This document shows, in pieces, positions 1-6,682 of a stretch of DNA of 25,443 nt. Location of the stretch: assembly GCA_002396205.1 (NCBI GenBank), contig DGXB01000122.1, forward strand, positions 1-25,443. Reading direction: 5' to 3'. A program made the position numbers and the translations under genes. The first letter of the stretch is position 1, and each line of letters opens with the position of its first letter. Origin of the DNA: Bacteroidales bacterium UBA4243 (GTDB taxonomy: Bacteria > Bacteroidota > Bacteroidia > Bacteroidales > F082). The notes beneath the pieces were generated by a model, which worked only from the letters and a program-made list of their open reading frames with translations, was not told the DNA's origin and did no database searches.

Positions 1-79
1 AAACGGTTTCGTACTGATTCATAACTGTTTGATTGTTAAATGATTAAATTGATTATAGTCTTTGCTTGTTTAGCGGGTG

Positions 80-109
80 CAAAGGTACGACTTTTTTCTT
101 AATCTACAA
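80..109 (-). promoter_or_regulatory. Bacteroidota-type promoter for a gene beyond the left edge
   Basis: On the minus strand a TTG (107-109) is followed after exactly 19 bp by TACCTTTG (80-87). This matches the Bacteroidota primary sigma pattern TTG-N19-TAnnTTTG. It points leftward, so the gene it drives lies outside the window. Bases 1-79 would be its 5' leader. They are AT-rich and I see no coding sequence there. Confidence 0.65.
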
Positions 110-135
110 CACTTTAGCGGAAAATATTTTTTGGT

Positions 136-218
136 CGCTTTGCGTCACTGCGAGGAACGAAGCAGTCCAGAGAATTGTTTTGTGGATTGCTTCACTGCGT
201 TCGCAATGACGCGAAGCG
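136..218. repeat. Long palindromic intergenic repeat, copy 1
   Basis: Two arms, roughly 136-169 and 183-218, are imperfect inverted complements around a short AT-rich centre. The arms carry the core GCGAGGAACGAAGCA and its complement, ending in CAATGACGCGAAGCG. A second copy lies at 23652-23743. It starts about 12 bp past the stop codon of the epimerase gene, so its transcript could fold into a long hairpin that ends or stabilises that mRNA. Small palindromes of this kind, without coding capacity, are typical of REP/MITE-like elements. Confidence 0.8.
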
Positions 219-230
219 TGTCCAAGGAAT

Positions 231-1388
231 CTACATTGAGGGTTCAAGCATCTTTTCTAATATGAATTCCGCCGCATGGCCGTCGCCAAAAATCTCTGGG
301 AAAACGGTTGGCGGATTGTCCTTGAAGTGTTGCCAGGCCTGTATGATTCTCGTTTCATCGGCATCGGCGAGGATGGCGTTTCCGGTTTCCACGATTTCCA
401 CCCATTCGGTCTCAGGGCGAAGGATGATGCAAGGCTTTTTGAAGAAATAAGCCTCTTTTTGAACGCCACCCGAGTCGGTCATCACCAATTGGGCATGGCG
501 TTCCAAGGCAATCATCTCCAAGAAGGAGACTGGCGGAATTAGTTTGATTTTGGTATTGTTGAATATCTGTGTTTGCAAACTTTCGTCAAGGTTGGTTTTC
601 AAGAGTTTGGAGGTTCTTGGATGCAACGGCAAGACGACTTGGCATTGTTCAGAAAGCCTTATTAATGCCCTAAAGATGGCACTGAGCCGTTCGGGATGGT
701 CGGTGTTGCTGTCGCGATGGATGGTAGCCAAGATGAAAGGCTTGTCTTTTAATTCCAGGCGTTGTATGATGTCGGTCTTTTCCTCCGCGATGTTGGCGAA
801 ATGCAGGCTGTTGTCGTACATGATGTCGCCGCAATGGTACACTTTTGGGTGGTCGATGGTGGCGGACCCAGAGCCTGTCGAAGGGCCGCTCTCATCAATT
901 GGGAATCCTTCGCGTTTCAAGTTCTCCAATCCGGCTTTGGTTGGCGTGAAGAGCAACGTAGAGCAGTGGTCGCACACGATGCGGTTGATCTCCTCGGGCA
1001 TACTCTTGTTGAACGAGCGCAGTCCCGCCTCGATGTGGACGATGGGCACGTGGATCTTGGCCGCGGCCACGGCACCAGCTAAGGTCGAGTTGGTGTCGCC
1101 GTAGAGCACGATGAAGTCGGGATGCTCCTTTATTAATAACGCCTCGATGCCTTCGGTCATGCGAGCGGTCTGCACGCCGTGCGAGGCGGAACCCACGTGG
1201 AGGTTATAGTCGGGACTCGGAATGCCCAATTCGTCGAAGAAGACTTGTGACATGTTGTCGTCGTAGTGTTGTCCCGTATGGACGATGACTTCCTGGATGC
1301 GGTCGGCATAATGGTTTTTGATGGCGCGGCTGAGGGCGGCGGCCTTGATGATTTGGGGGCGTGCCCCGATAATGGTGACGAGTTTCAT
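231..1388 (-). CDS. wecB: Non-hydrolysing UDP-N-acetylglucosamine 2-epimerase family protein
   Basis: This enzyme interconverts UDP-GlcNAc and UDP-ManNAc, or a related UDP-sugar, in the cytoplasm to supply envelope polysaccharide synthesis. The 385-residue length is normal for the family. Visible family motifs are GARPQ at residues 8-12, HTGQHYDDNMS near 37-47, YGDTNSTLAGA near 96-106, HIEAGLRS near 118-125, ATIHRDSN in the second half and SGGVQKEA near the C-terminus. The GARPQ start and the LRPETEWVE stretch resemble the WbpI branch (UDP-GlcNAc3NAcA epimerases), so the exact substrate is uncertain. Residues 168-175 (GPSTGSGS) come from a short repeat inserted in frame. The gene follows radC after 12 bp, so the two are probably co-transcribed. 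No other polysaccharide gene is adjacent. Confidence 0.9.
   Translation of the reverse strand: MKLVTIIGARPQIIKAAALSRAIKNHYADRIQEVIVHTGQHYDDNMSQVFFDELGIPSPDYNLHVGSASHGVQTARMTEGIEALLIKEHPDFIVLYGDTNSTLAGAVAAAKIHVPIVHIEAGLRSFNKSMPEEINRIVCDHCSTLLFTPTKAGLENLKREGFPIDESGPSTGSGSATIDHPKVYHCGDIMYDNSLHFANIAEEKTDIIQRLELKDKPFILATIHRDSNTDHPERLSAIFRALIRLSEQCQVVLPLHPRTSKLLKTNLDESLQTQIFNNTKIKLIPPVSFLEMIALERHAQLVMTDSGGVQKEAYFFKKPCIILRPETEWVEIVETGNAILADADETRIIQAWQHFKDNPPTVFPEIFGDGHAAEFILEKMLEPSM
861..890. repeat. Short dispersed repeat inserted in frame in the epimerase gene
   Basis: On the minus strand this stretch contains CCCTTCGACAGGCTCTGGG, close to a CTTCGACAGGCTCAG-type sequence known as a dispersed repeat in many bacterial genomes. 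It translates as the low-complexity peptide GPSTGSGS. It falls between a conserved helix (NLKREGF) and the conserved PKVYHCGDIM strand, where family members normally have only a short variable loop. The reading frame is intact. Confidence 0.6.
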
Positions 1389-1400
1389 TGTGATGCGATT

Positions 1401-2096
1401 TTAGAAAGTCAATTCTCCGTGGTCGCGGAAGCTGTAGTAGCATTCGTTGCCGATGATGATGTGGTCGACGACGCTGATGTCGAGCAATTTGCCTGCGCCG
1501 ACGAGTTTCTTGGTCAGCAGGCGGTCTTCTTCGCTGGGACGCGGGTTGCCCGATGGGTGGTTGTGTCCCAGCACGATGCAGGTGGCGTTAAGGGTCAAGG
1601 CGTTTTTGAAGATGATTTTCGGGTCGGCGATGACGTTGGTGGTGCCGCCCTTGCTGATGCATTCCACCTTTAGGGGGTGGTTGCTTTGGTTGAGGTACAT
1701 GACGAGGAAATGCTCTTGGCTTGGGTCGTCGATGTAGGGCAATAACCGTTCGAAGGTGTCTTTGGAGTTCTTCACTTCTTTGGGCATGTTGGCCTCGGCG
1801 GCGCGGCGTCGTTTGCCGAGTTCGAGGGCGGCCATGATGGTGATGGCCTTGGCTTCGCCGATGCCTTTGTGCTTCATCAGGTCGCTCAAGGTGAGGTTGG
1901 AGAGGGTGATGAGGTTGTTGTCGACGCTGTCGAGGATGACGCGCGACAGCTCCACAGCCGACAGCTCGTTGTTGCCCGACCCGATGAGGATGGCGATGAG
2001 CTCGGCATTGCTGAGCGAGGCTTTGCCTTTGGCCATCATCTTCTCGCGCGGACGGTCGTCGGCAGCCCATTCCTTGATGGATTTCTTTTCATTCAT
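1401..2096 (-). CDS. radC: RadC family JAMM/MPN-domain protein (UPF0758)
   Basis: RadC proteins have an N-terminal helix-hairpin-helix region (here about residues 25-100, with GIGEAKA at 78-84) and a C-terminal JAB/MPN metalloprotease-like domain. The metal-binding signature GHNHPSGNPRPSEED is complete at residues 177-191, with His178, His180 and Asp191. The 231-residue length is usual. Despite the name, a direct role in DNA repair is doubtful and the true function is unknown. It is the first gene of a probable two-gene operon with the epimerase 12 bp downstream. A promoter at 2170-2198 fits, leaving a leader that contains a repeated two-hairpin element. Confidence 0.93.
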   Translation of the reverse strand: MNEKKSIKEWAADDRPREKMMAKGKASLSNAELIAILIGSGNNELSAVELSRVILDSVDNNLITLSNLTLSDLMKHKGIGEAKAITIMAALELGKRRRAAEANMPKEVKNSKDTFERLLPYIDDPSQEHFLVMYLNQSNHPLKVECISKGGTTNVIADPKIIFKNALTLNATCIVLGHNHPSGNPRPSEEDRLLTKKLVGAGKLLDISVVDHIIIGNECYYSFRDHGELTF

Positions 2097-2114
2097 GTGG
2101 TCTGTTGCTTTTTG

Positions 2115-2163
2115 GGCAGGAACTTACGTCGCCTGCTTACTGGTCTGTCGCCCCTACGGGGCT
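2115..2163 (-). repeat. Two-hairpin leader repeat, copy 1
   Basis: Read on the minus strand, this segment has a tight hairpin (GCCCC/GGGGC with a 3-base loop, 2150-2162) followed by a second hairpin (GCAGG/CCTGC, 2116-2136). The linker and both stems match copy 2 at 5373-5444. It begins only a few bases after the -7 box of the radC promoter, so it should form the first folded part of the radC mRNA. Confidence 0.75.
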
Positions 2164-2169
2164 GGGCTG

Positions 2170-2198
2170 CAAAGATAGTGATTTTCGGTTTACCTCAA
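2170..2198 (-). promoter_or_regulatory. Promoter of radC-epimerase operon
   Basis: The minus strand shows TTG (2196-2198), 18 bp, then TATCTTTG (2170-2177), a good fit to the Bacteroidota promoter. It lies between the rpsT terminator and radC. The predicted leader is about 65-70 nt. Confidence 0.6.
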
Positions 2199-2200
2199 CC

Positions 2201-2232
2201 AAAAAAGCCCCTTCCACCTAAGCAGAAGAGGC
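2201..2232 (-). terminator. Intrinsic terminator of rpsT
   Basis: On the minus strand a 7-bp stem (GCCTCTT with AAGGGGC, including one G-U pair) and a 12-base loop is followed by a run of six T. It starts 27 bp after the rpsT stop codon. Confidence 0.8.
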
Positions 2233-2259
2233 ACCAACATGTATGAATAAAACTTCCAA

Positions 2260-2514
2260 TTATGCCAATTTGTTCGTGAACTTCGTCAGCTTCGACTTCA
2301 GGTTGGCGGCCTTGTTCTTGTGGATGATGCCACGCTTGGCCACCTTGTCGATGATGGAGTACAGCTTCGGGAGCTGGCTTTCAGCCGTTGACTTGTCGGT
2401 CAAAGCTCTGAATTTCTTCATCTCATTACGCATATTCTTGGCGTAATAGCGGTTGTGCAAACGTCTTTTTTCAGTCTGACGAACTCTCTTGATAGCGTCT
2501 TTGTGATTTGCCAT
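2260..2514 (-). CDS. rpsT: 30S ribosomal protein S20
   Basis: S20 binds 16S rRNA early in assembly of the small ribosomal subunit. The 84-residue product is rich in Lys and Arg and has the family's N-terminal block MANHKDAIKRVRQTEKRR, followed by the long alpha-helical body expected for S20. Length is typical. It has its own promoter (2560-2589) and terminator (2201-2232), so it can be expressed as a single gene. No terminator is visible between mtaB upstream and this promoter, so some read-through is possible. Confidence 0.97.
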   Translation of the reverse strand: MANHKDAIKRVRQTEKRRLHNRYYAKNMRNEMKKFRALTDKSTAESQLPKLYSIIDKVAKRGIIHKNKAANLKSKLTKFTNKLA

Positions 2515-2559
2515 ATCTTTTATTCCTTATTGCTTTTATATTCTATCTTTTTCGGGCTG

Positions 2560-2589
2560 CAAAATTACGACTTTTTCGTGAATTGACAA
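2560..2589 (-). promoter_or_regulatory. Promoter of rpsT
   Basis: The minus strand has TTG (2587-2589), exactly 19 bp, then TAATTTTG (2560-2567). This is one of the best matches in the window to the Bacteroidota promoter. The predicted start is about 40 nt upstream of the rpsT start codon. Confidence 0.75.
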
Positions 2590-2633
2590 TCGCTTTGCGT
2601 AAATTTTTTCTTCATTTAATATAATTTGTTGAT

Positions 2634-3920
2634 TCAAAGTGTCTTAAAAGCCATTTTATCTTCGTTTTCGGGATGGATGATTTCGCCAAGTCTTATATCA
2701 ATAAAGGTGTTGCGTTCCAAATCTTTCCCGTCGGCGACGATGGGGAGGTAGTTTTCGCCATAGCCTCTTGCGATGCCGCGACTGTCGATGCGCTCGACGA
2801 GCATCCTTTGGCTGCGGCCTTGCATCATCTCGAAGTACTTGGTCTTGTTTTCCAGCGAGATTTGCCGCATCACCTCGCTGCGCTCCGATTTCACTTTCTC
2901 TGGCACTTGGTCGGGCATCGAAGCGGCTTTTGTGCCGGTGCGCGCCGAGTATTTGAAGGTGTGGATGTGGCTGAAGCCGATTTCCTTTGCAAACTCGCAG
3001 CTTTCGTTGAAGGTCTGGTCGGTCTCGCCAGGGAAGCCCACGATGATGTCGGTGGTGAGGTTGAAGTCGGGACGGAAGGCCTTGATGCGCTCGCACATGT
3101 CGCGGAACTGGGCCACGGTGTAGAACCGGTGCATCCGCTTCAGGGTGTCATCGGAGCCGCTTTGCAGGCAGATGTGCATGTGCGGGGCCAACTTTTCGTG
3201 CTGGAACAAGCCAAGGAAACAGTCGCTGAACTGGTCTGGCTCAATGGAGGAGACGCGCACGCGGAAGTCGCCTTCGATTTCCAAAATGTTTTCCACAAGT
3301 TGCTCGAAATTGGTGCTTTCGTATTGGTATCGTCCCATGTTGACGCCTGTCAGCACGACTTCCTTGAAGCCGTGGGCCACCACCTCGCGCACATTATTAT
3401 AGATGTCGTTGGCGGGGCGACTTGTTGAGCGTCCGCGCACCATGGGGATGATGCAGTAGGAGCAGAAGTTGTTGCATCCGTCGTGGATTTTGATGAGGCT
3501 GCGGGTGTGGAAGGTGTCGAAGGCGTGTTGGTAGCTGAAGAGGTCGCGGTCGTAGCCTTCGGGGTCGCTGTGGCCGGTGCGGAAATGCTCGTCGATGATG
3601 TCGAACAGGGCCGATTTGCGTTCATTGTCAATCACATAGTCGACGATGCCCGATTGCAGCAGCTCTTCCTTCCTGTGGTTCACCATGCAGCCGGTGACGG
3701 CAATCAAGGCTTCGGGGTGCTTCCTCCGGATTTGGTGGATGGCTTGGCGGCATTTCTGGTCGCTGGTGTTGGTGACGGTGCAGGTGTTCACAACGTAGGC
3801 ATCGGCGTCGCCATCGTTTTCGGCGATGTCGTAGCCAGCCGCCTTGAAGCGCGACGCCAAGGCATCGGTTTCGTAAAGGTTCACTCGGCAACCGAGGGTT
3901 TTGAAGGCGATGGTTTTCAT
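2634..3920 (-). CDS. mtaB: tRNA t6A37 methylthiotransferase MtaB
   Basis: MtaB adds a methylthio group to N6-threonylcarbamoyladenosine at position 37 of tRNAs, using radical SAM chemistry and two 4Fe-4S clusters. The N-terminal domain has cluster cysteines Cys11 (TLGCRVN), Cys47 (NTCTVT) and Cys78 (TGCMV). The radical SAM motif is CNNFCSYC with Cys149, Cys153 and Cys156. The LGCRVN and NTCTVTNTSD signatures separate MtaB from MiaB. The 428-residue length is typical, although the C-terminal TRAM-like region is short. The start codon overlaps the miaB stop by 4 bp (ATGA), so translation of the two is probably coupled. Confidence 0.92.
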   Translation of the reverse strand: MKTIAFKTLGCRVNLYETDALASRFKAAGYDIAENDGDADAYVVNTCTVTNTSDQKCRQAIHQIRRKHPEALIAVTGCMVNHRKEELLQSGIVDYVIDNERKSALFDIIDEHFRTGHSDPEGYDRDLFSYQHAFDTFHTRSLIKIHDGCNNFCSYCIIPMVRGRSTSRPANDIYNNVREVVAHGFKEVVLTGVNMGRYQYESTNFEQLVENILEIEGDFRVRVSSIEPDQFSDCFLGLFQHEKLAPHMHICLQSGSDDTLKRMHRFYTVAQFRDMCERIKAFRPDFNLTTDIIVGFPGETDQTFNESCEFAKEIGFSHIHTFKYSARTGTKAASMPDQVPEKVKSERSEVMRQISLENKTKYFEMMQGRSQRMLVERIDSRGIARGYGENYLPIVADGKDLERNTFIDIRLGEIIHPENEDKMAFKTL

Positions 3921-5302
3921 TCTGCTAACTCTCCCTCAATCGAAAGCGGCGAAGCCGAAGTCACTTTCACGTTGACGATTTGCCCGATGAGGCTCTTGTC
4001 CTTTGAGGCGAAGCGGATGACGATCTTGCCTTCGGTGTGGCCGGTGAGGTAGCCGTTCTTGCGGTCCTCGGTCTCCACGAGCATCTTCACAGTCTTGCCG
4101 ATGAGGTTCTGGTTGTAGACGAGGCTGTGTTTCATCAGTTCCTCGGTGAGGATGTGGTAGCGTTGGCGTTTCACCTCTTTCGGCACGTCGTCTTCCCATT
4201 GCGAGGCCACTGCGCCCGGACGCACGCTGTATTGTGCGATGAACGCCATGTTGTATTTGAACTCCTCCATGGCCTTGCGAGTGTTCTCAAACTCCTCTTC
4301 GGTCTCGTGCGTGAAGCCCACGATGATGTCGGTGAAGATGGTGGCGGTGGGCAGTTTCTCGCGGATGGTCTCGATGATGTGGCGGTAGGTGGCTAAGTCG
4401 TGGTGGCGGTTCATGCGTTGCAGCATGTTCTCGTCGCCGCTCTGGATGGGGATGTGAATCTGCTTGCCGAGGCAGTCGTATTGCGCCATCACCTCGATGA
4501 CGTCGTCTTTCATGTCGCGGGGATGTGGCGCGGTGTAGTAAACCCAAAACTCCTTGCCCGAGGCCTTGCCGAACTCGCCTACGCGGCGCAGAAGTTCCGC
4601 AAAGTCAATCTCTTCGCCTTTCTTGTCGAGGCCGTAGGAATTGACGTTTTGGCCCAAAAGCGTGATGCTCTTGTAGCCTTTCTCGACCAATTCCTTCAGT
4701 TCGGCCAAAATCTCTTCTGAAGGTCTCGACACCTCGCGGCCACGGGTGTAGGGCACGGCGCAATAGGTGCAGAACTTGTTGCAGCCGTTCTGAATCGGGA
4801 TGAAGGCTTCGAAATCGGAGGTCTGCGTCGGCTTGATGGCCCAAAACTGGCCCATGTTGGCCGATGGGTTGATTTTGTCGTCCTTGTGGAATAGCGGTGC
4901 CAATGGCTTGACAACTGGCTGAATTTCAATCTCTTCTCCGTATTTCAGCGAGGCGGGTGTGACGATGCCGTACTGCCGGATCATATCGGGGAAATTGGGC
5001 AACTCGTTCATGGGGAAGACCAGGTCGAAGAGCTTGAGGAAGCGCACGCGGTCGGCGGGCAGCACGCAGCCCGACACGAAGGTGATGACGTTGGCGCGGT
5101 GTTTCATGGCATTCCATTTCTCGATGCGGCCATACACCTTGTCGATGCCTTTTTGGCGCACCGAGCAGGCGATGATGCCGAGGATGGTGGCCTCTTCTTC
5201 GTTTTGGGTCTCGACGAAGCCCATGCCTTGCAGCACCGTGCGCACGCGCTCGGTGTCGCTCAGGTTCATCTGGCAGCCTAAGGGGAGGAGGTAGTATTTC
5301 AT
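3917..5302 (-). CDS. miaB: tRNA ms2i6A37 methylthiotransferase MiaB-like
   Basis: The protein is a radical SAM methylthiotransferase expected to convert i6A37 of tRNA to ms2i6A37. N-terminal cluster cysteines are Cys10 (LGCQMN), Cys46 (ACSVRQKG) and Cys79 (SGCVLP). The radical SAM motif CNKFCTYC gives Cys174, Cys178 and Cys181 and is followed by VPYTRGREVSRP, as in MiaB. A TRAM-like domain ends the 461-residue chain. The N-terminal half differs from the usual Bacteroidota MiaB: the ETYGCQMN start and NTCSVR segment are replaced, and an ELPNFPDMI segment follows, as I recall from candidate-phyla MiaB proteins. This may mean gene replacement by transfer; that is inference. The gene leads an operon with mtaB (4-bp overlap) and has a long structured leader. 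Confidence 0.88.
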   Translation of the reverse strand: MKYYLLPLGCQMNLSDTERVRTVLQGMGFVETQNEEEATILGIIACSVRQKGIDKVYGRIEKWNAMKHRANVITFVSGCVLPADRVRFLKLFDLVFPMNELPNFPDMIRQYGIVTPASLKYGEEIEIQPVVKPLAPLFHKDDKINPSANMGQFWAIKPTQTSDFEAFIPIQNGCNKFCTYCAVPYTRGREVSRPSEEILAELKELVEKGYKSITLLGQNVNSYGLDKKGEEIDFAELLRRVGEFGKASGKEFWVYYTAPHPRDMKDDVIEVMAQYDCLGKQIHIPIQSGDENMLQRMNRHHDLATYRHIIETIREKLPTATIFTDIIVGFTHETEEEFENTRKAMEEFKYNMAFIAQYSVRPGAVASQWEDDVPKEVKRQRYHILTEELMKHSLVYNQNLIGKTVKMLVETEDRKNGYLTGHTEGKIVIRFASKDKSLIGQIVNVKVTSASPLSIEGELAE

Positions 5303-5303
5303 T

Positions 5304-5338
5304 CAGTTGATAGTTGACAGTTGATGGTTTGCAGTTGT
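5304..5338. repeat. Heptamer repeat array ending at the miaB start codon
   Basis: Five 7-bp units in register, read on the plus strand: CAGTTGA, TAGTTGA, CAGTTGA, TGGTTTG, CAGTTGT. On the coding strand the last unit ends one base before the miaB ATG. Arrays with a similar period occur at 9977-10053, 11301-11329 and, with 8-bp units, 23748-23791. Confidence 0.7.
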
Positions 5339-5340
5339 AG

Positions 5341-5365
5341 GGCTGTCACATTGTGGCAGCCTTTT
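5341..5365 (+). terminator. Hairpin with T-run, plus-strand orientation
   Basis: A 9-bp stem (GGCTGTCAC with GTGGCAGCC, one G-U pair) with a 3-base loop is followed on the plus strand by TTTT. It reads as a terminator for rightward transcription, yet no rightward gene precedes it. On the minus strand it has no T-run and would be a stable hairpin in the miaB leader, about 38 nt before the start codon. Its role is unclear. Confidence 0.45.
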
Positions 5366-5372
5366 CATTTTT

Positions 5373-5444
5373 GGCAGGGACTGACGTTGCCTGTTTGCAG
5401 GGACTGACGTCGCCTGCTTATTGGTGTGTCGCCCCTACGGGGCT
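5373..5444 (-). repeat. Two-hairpin leader repeat, copy 2, with duplicated second unit
   Basis: The segment matches the element at 2115-2163: a GCCCC/GGGGC hairpin (5431-5443), a near-identical linker, and a GCAGG...CCTGC hairpin (5397-5417). The second hairpin unit is duplicated in tandem (5374-5394). As in copy 1, it lies just downstream of a minus-strand -7 box (5461-5468), here in the miaB leader. Confidence 0.75.
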
Positions 5445-5460
5445 TTGCAAAAGCGGCCTG

Positions 5461-5494
5461 CAAAAATACGAATAATTGTTCAGTCGTAGACCAA
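5461..5494 (-). promoter_or_regulatory. Probable promoter of miaB-mtaB
   Basis: The minus strand has TATTTTTG (5461-5468). The nearest TTG is at 5492-5494, a spacing of 23 bp, longer than ideal. The -33 region would lie inside the end of lplA. The predicted leader is about 150 nt and contains the two-hairpin repeat, a further hairpin and the heptamer array. Confidence 0.45.
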
Positions 5495-6442
5495 ATGGAT
5501 GATGTCGTTGATGATTTCGTTGCTGGAATCACATGTGGGGACGACTTTGGTGCTGACACCGGTAAGTATTTTTTCAGCTTGGTCGATGGTCTCCGGCTCA
5601 AGGCAATCGGAGGCGATTTGTGCCTCGGTGATGATGGATTGCGCCTCGTCGATTTTGAGCGAAATCTCAACGCCGCCCCAAGGGAAACGCGCCTTTTTGG
5701 TCGTCTTGAACTGCTCCCAGCGACCGAAAAGGAAGTCGTGCGACGAAATGTGCTCGCGGATGGCTTGCACTTCGGCATTATTAATTAAGGTGTCGAAATC
5801 CAGTATCTCGGCTTGGCCGCCATAGACCTTTTCAAACGAGGCCATCAGTGGCTGTTTGATGTTCTCGGAGGTCAGGTCGGGGACGGCTTCGCTGAGGTTG
5901 ATGACGCGACTAGCCACGCTTTTCACGCCGTTTTTCATCAGCTTGGCCTTGTCGACGATGAGGTAGCGTTGCATCATCGTGCCATCGGTCTTGATGAGGA
6001 TGGTGCCGTGGTGCAGGTCGTTGCGATGTCCTTTGCCGAAGGCGTTGCCGCTGAATTTGCGTCCTTGGTAGGTGAGGTCGTTGCGCCCCGAAATCTCGGT
6101 TTCGAGGCCGTAGGTACGCAAAGCATCCTGAATGACAGAAAGTTGCTTCGGCACGTCATACAGTTTTTTGTCGGCGATAAACGAGAAGTTGATGTTGCCG
6201 AGGTCGTGGTAGACAGCACCGCCGCCCGTGCCTCGTCGCATGAGGTGGCCGCCTTCGTCCAAGAGTAGCTTGACGTTGCACTCGGAGTAGGGGTTCTGGT
6301 TGTATCCGATGACCACTGTCTGCTGGTTTTTCCAGAGGTACATTGTGACGATGCCTTCCTCTTGACGATCAGTGAGATAACTCTCAACGGCGCGGTTGAG
6401 AAAGGGGTCGTATAGGTTGCTGATGACGATTTGTAGTTTCAT
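5480..6442 (-). CDS. lplA: Lipoate-protein ligase A
   Basis: LplA activates lipoate with ATP and attaches it to a lysine of lipoyl domains in 2-oxoacid dehydrogenases or the glycine cleavage H protein. The start MKLQIVISN at 6442 is chosen because longer starts would run through the tRNA-Glu gene. The resulting 320 residues fit the family. The lipoate-binding motif RRGTGGGAVYHD is at residues 69-80, and QGRKFSGNA at 126-134 carries the conserved lysine Lys129. A C-terminal accessory domain follows. No promoter is visible between this gene and the upstream tRNA. A terminator hairpin lies about 18 nt before the start codon, so expression may depend on read-through. Confidence 0.93.
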   Translation of the reverse strand: MKLQIVISNLYDPFLNRAVESYLTDRQEEGIVTMYLWKNQQTVVIGYNQNPYSECNVKLLLDEGGHLMRRGTGGGAVYHDLGNINFSFIADKKLYDVPKQLSVIQDALRTYGLETEISGRNDLTYQGRKFSGNAFGKGHRNDLHHGTILIKTDGTMMQRYLIVDKAKLMKNGVKSVASRVINLSEAVPDLTSENIKQPLMASFEKVYGGQAEILDFDTLINNAEVQAIREHISSHDFLFGRWEQFKTTKKARFPWGGVEISLKIDEAQSIITEAQIASDCLEPETIDQAEKILTGVSTKVVPTCDSSNEIINDIIHLVYD

Positions 6443-6453
6443 AGTAGTAATAA

Positions 6454-6479
6454 TAGAAAAGCCCACCATTTGGCGGGCT
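6454..6479 (-). terminator. Intrinsic terminator between tRNA-Glu and lplA
   Basis: On the minus strand an 8-bp stem (AGCCCGCC with GGTGGGCT, one G-U pair) with a 4-base loop is followed by TTTTCTA. It lies 8 nt past the tRNA 3' end and just before the lplA start codon. Confidence 0.8.
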
Positions 6480-6487
6480 TGCTTTTG

Positions 6488-6561
6488 TAGTCTCTCCGGG
6501 ATTTGAACCCGAGTTACCAGGATGAAAACCTGACGTCCTGACCAGACTAGACGAAGAGACC
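6488..6561 (-). tRNA. tRNA-Glu (anticodon UUC)
   Basis: The 74-nt cloverleaf has a 7-bp acceptor stem (GGTCTCT with AGAGACT), a D-arm with GTC/GAC stem, an anticodon stem TCAGG/CCTGG around loop TTTTCAT with anticodon TTC, and a T-arm with the loop TTCAAAT. The discriminator base is A. The CCA end is not encoded. The sequence closely follows other bacterial tRNA-Glu genes. It has its own promoter (6585-6614) and a terminator just downstream. Confidence 0.93.
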
Positions 6562-6584
6562 ACTTCGTGTCGTTTATGACGCTG

Positions 6585-6614
6585 CAAAAGTACACATAAT
6601 TTCGTTACCTACAA
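6585..6614 (-). promoter_or_regulatory. Promoter of tRNA-Glu
   Basis: The minus strand has TTG (6612-6614), exactly 19 bp, then TACTTTTG (6585-6592). The predicted start lies roughly 15-20 nt before the tRNA 5' end. Confidence 0.7.
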
Positions 6615-6682
6615 CATTTTTCGAAAGAAATTTGTCTACTTTTTTATAAAGTATTGGTTTACAATATGATAAAAATGATAAT

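Noticed and set aside
2115..2163. Known riboswitch
   Set aside because: The hairpins do not match any riboswitch class I can recognise, and radC and miaB share no metabolite.
2673..3428. Plus-strand frame opposite mtaB
   Set aside because: Antisense to a conserved radical SAM enzyme, no motif of its own.
6443..6595. Longer start for lplA, adding 51 residues
   Set aside because: The extension runs through the terminator and the tRNA-Glu gene in reverse; the family begins at MKLQIVISN.
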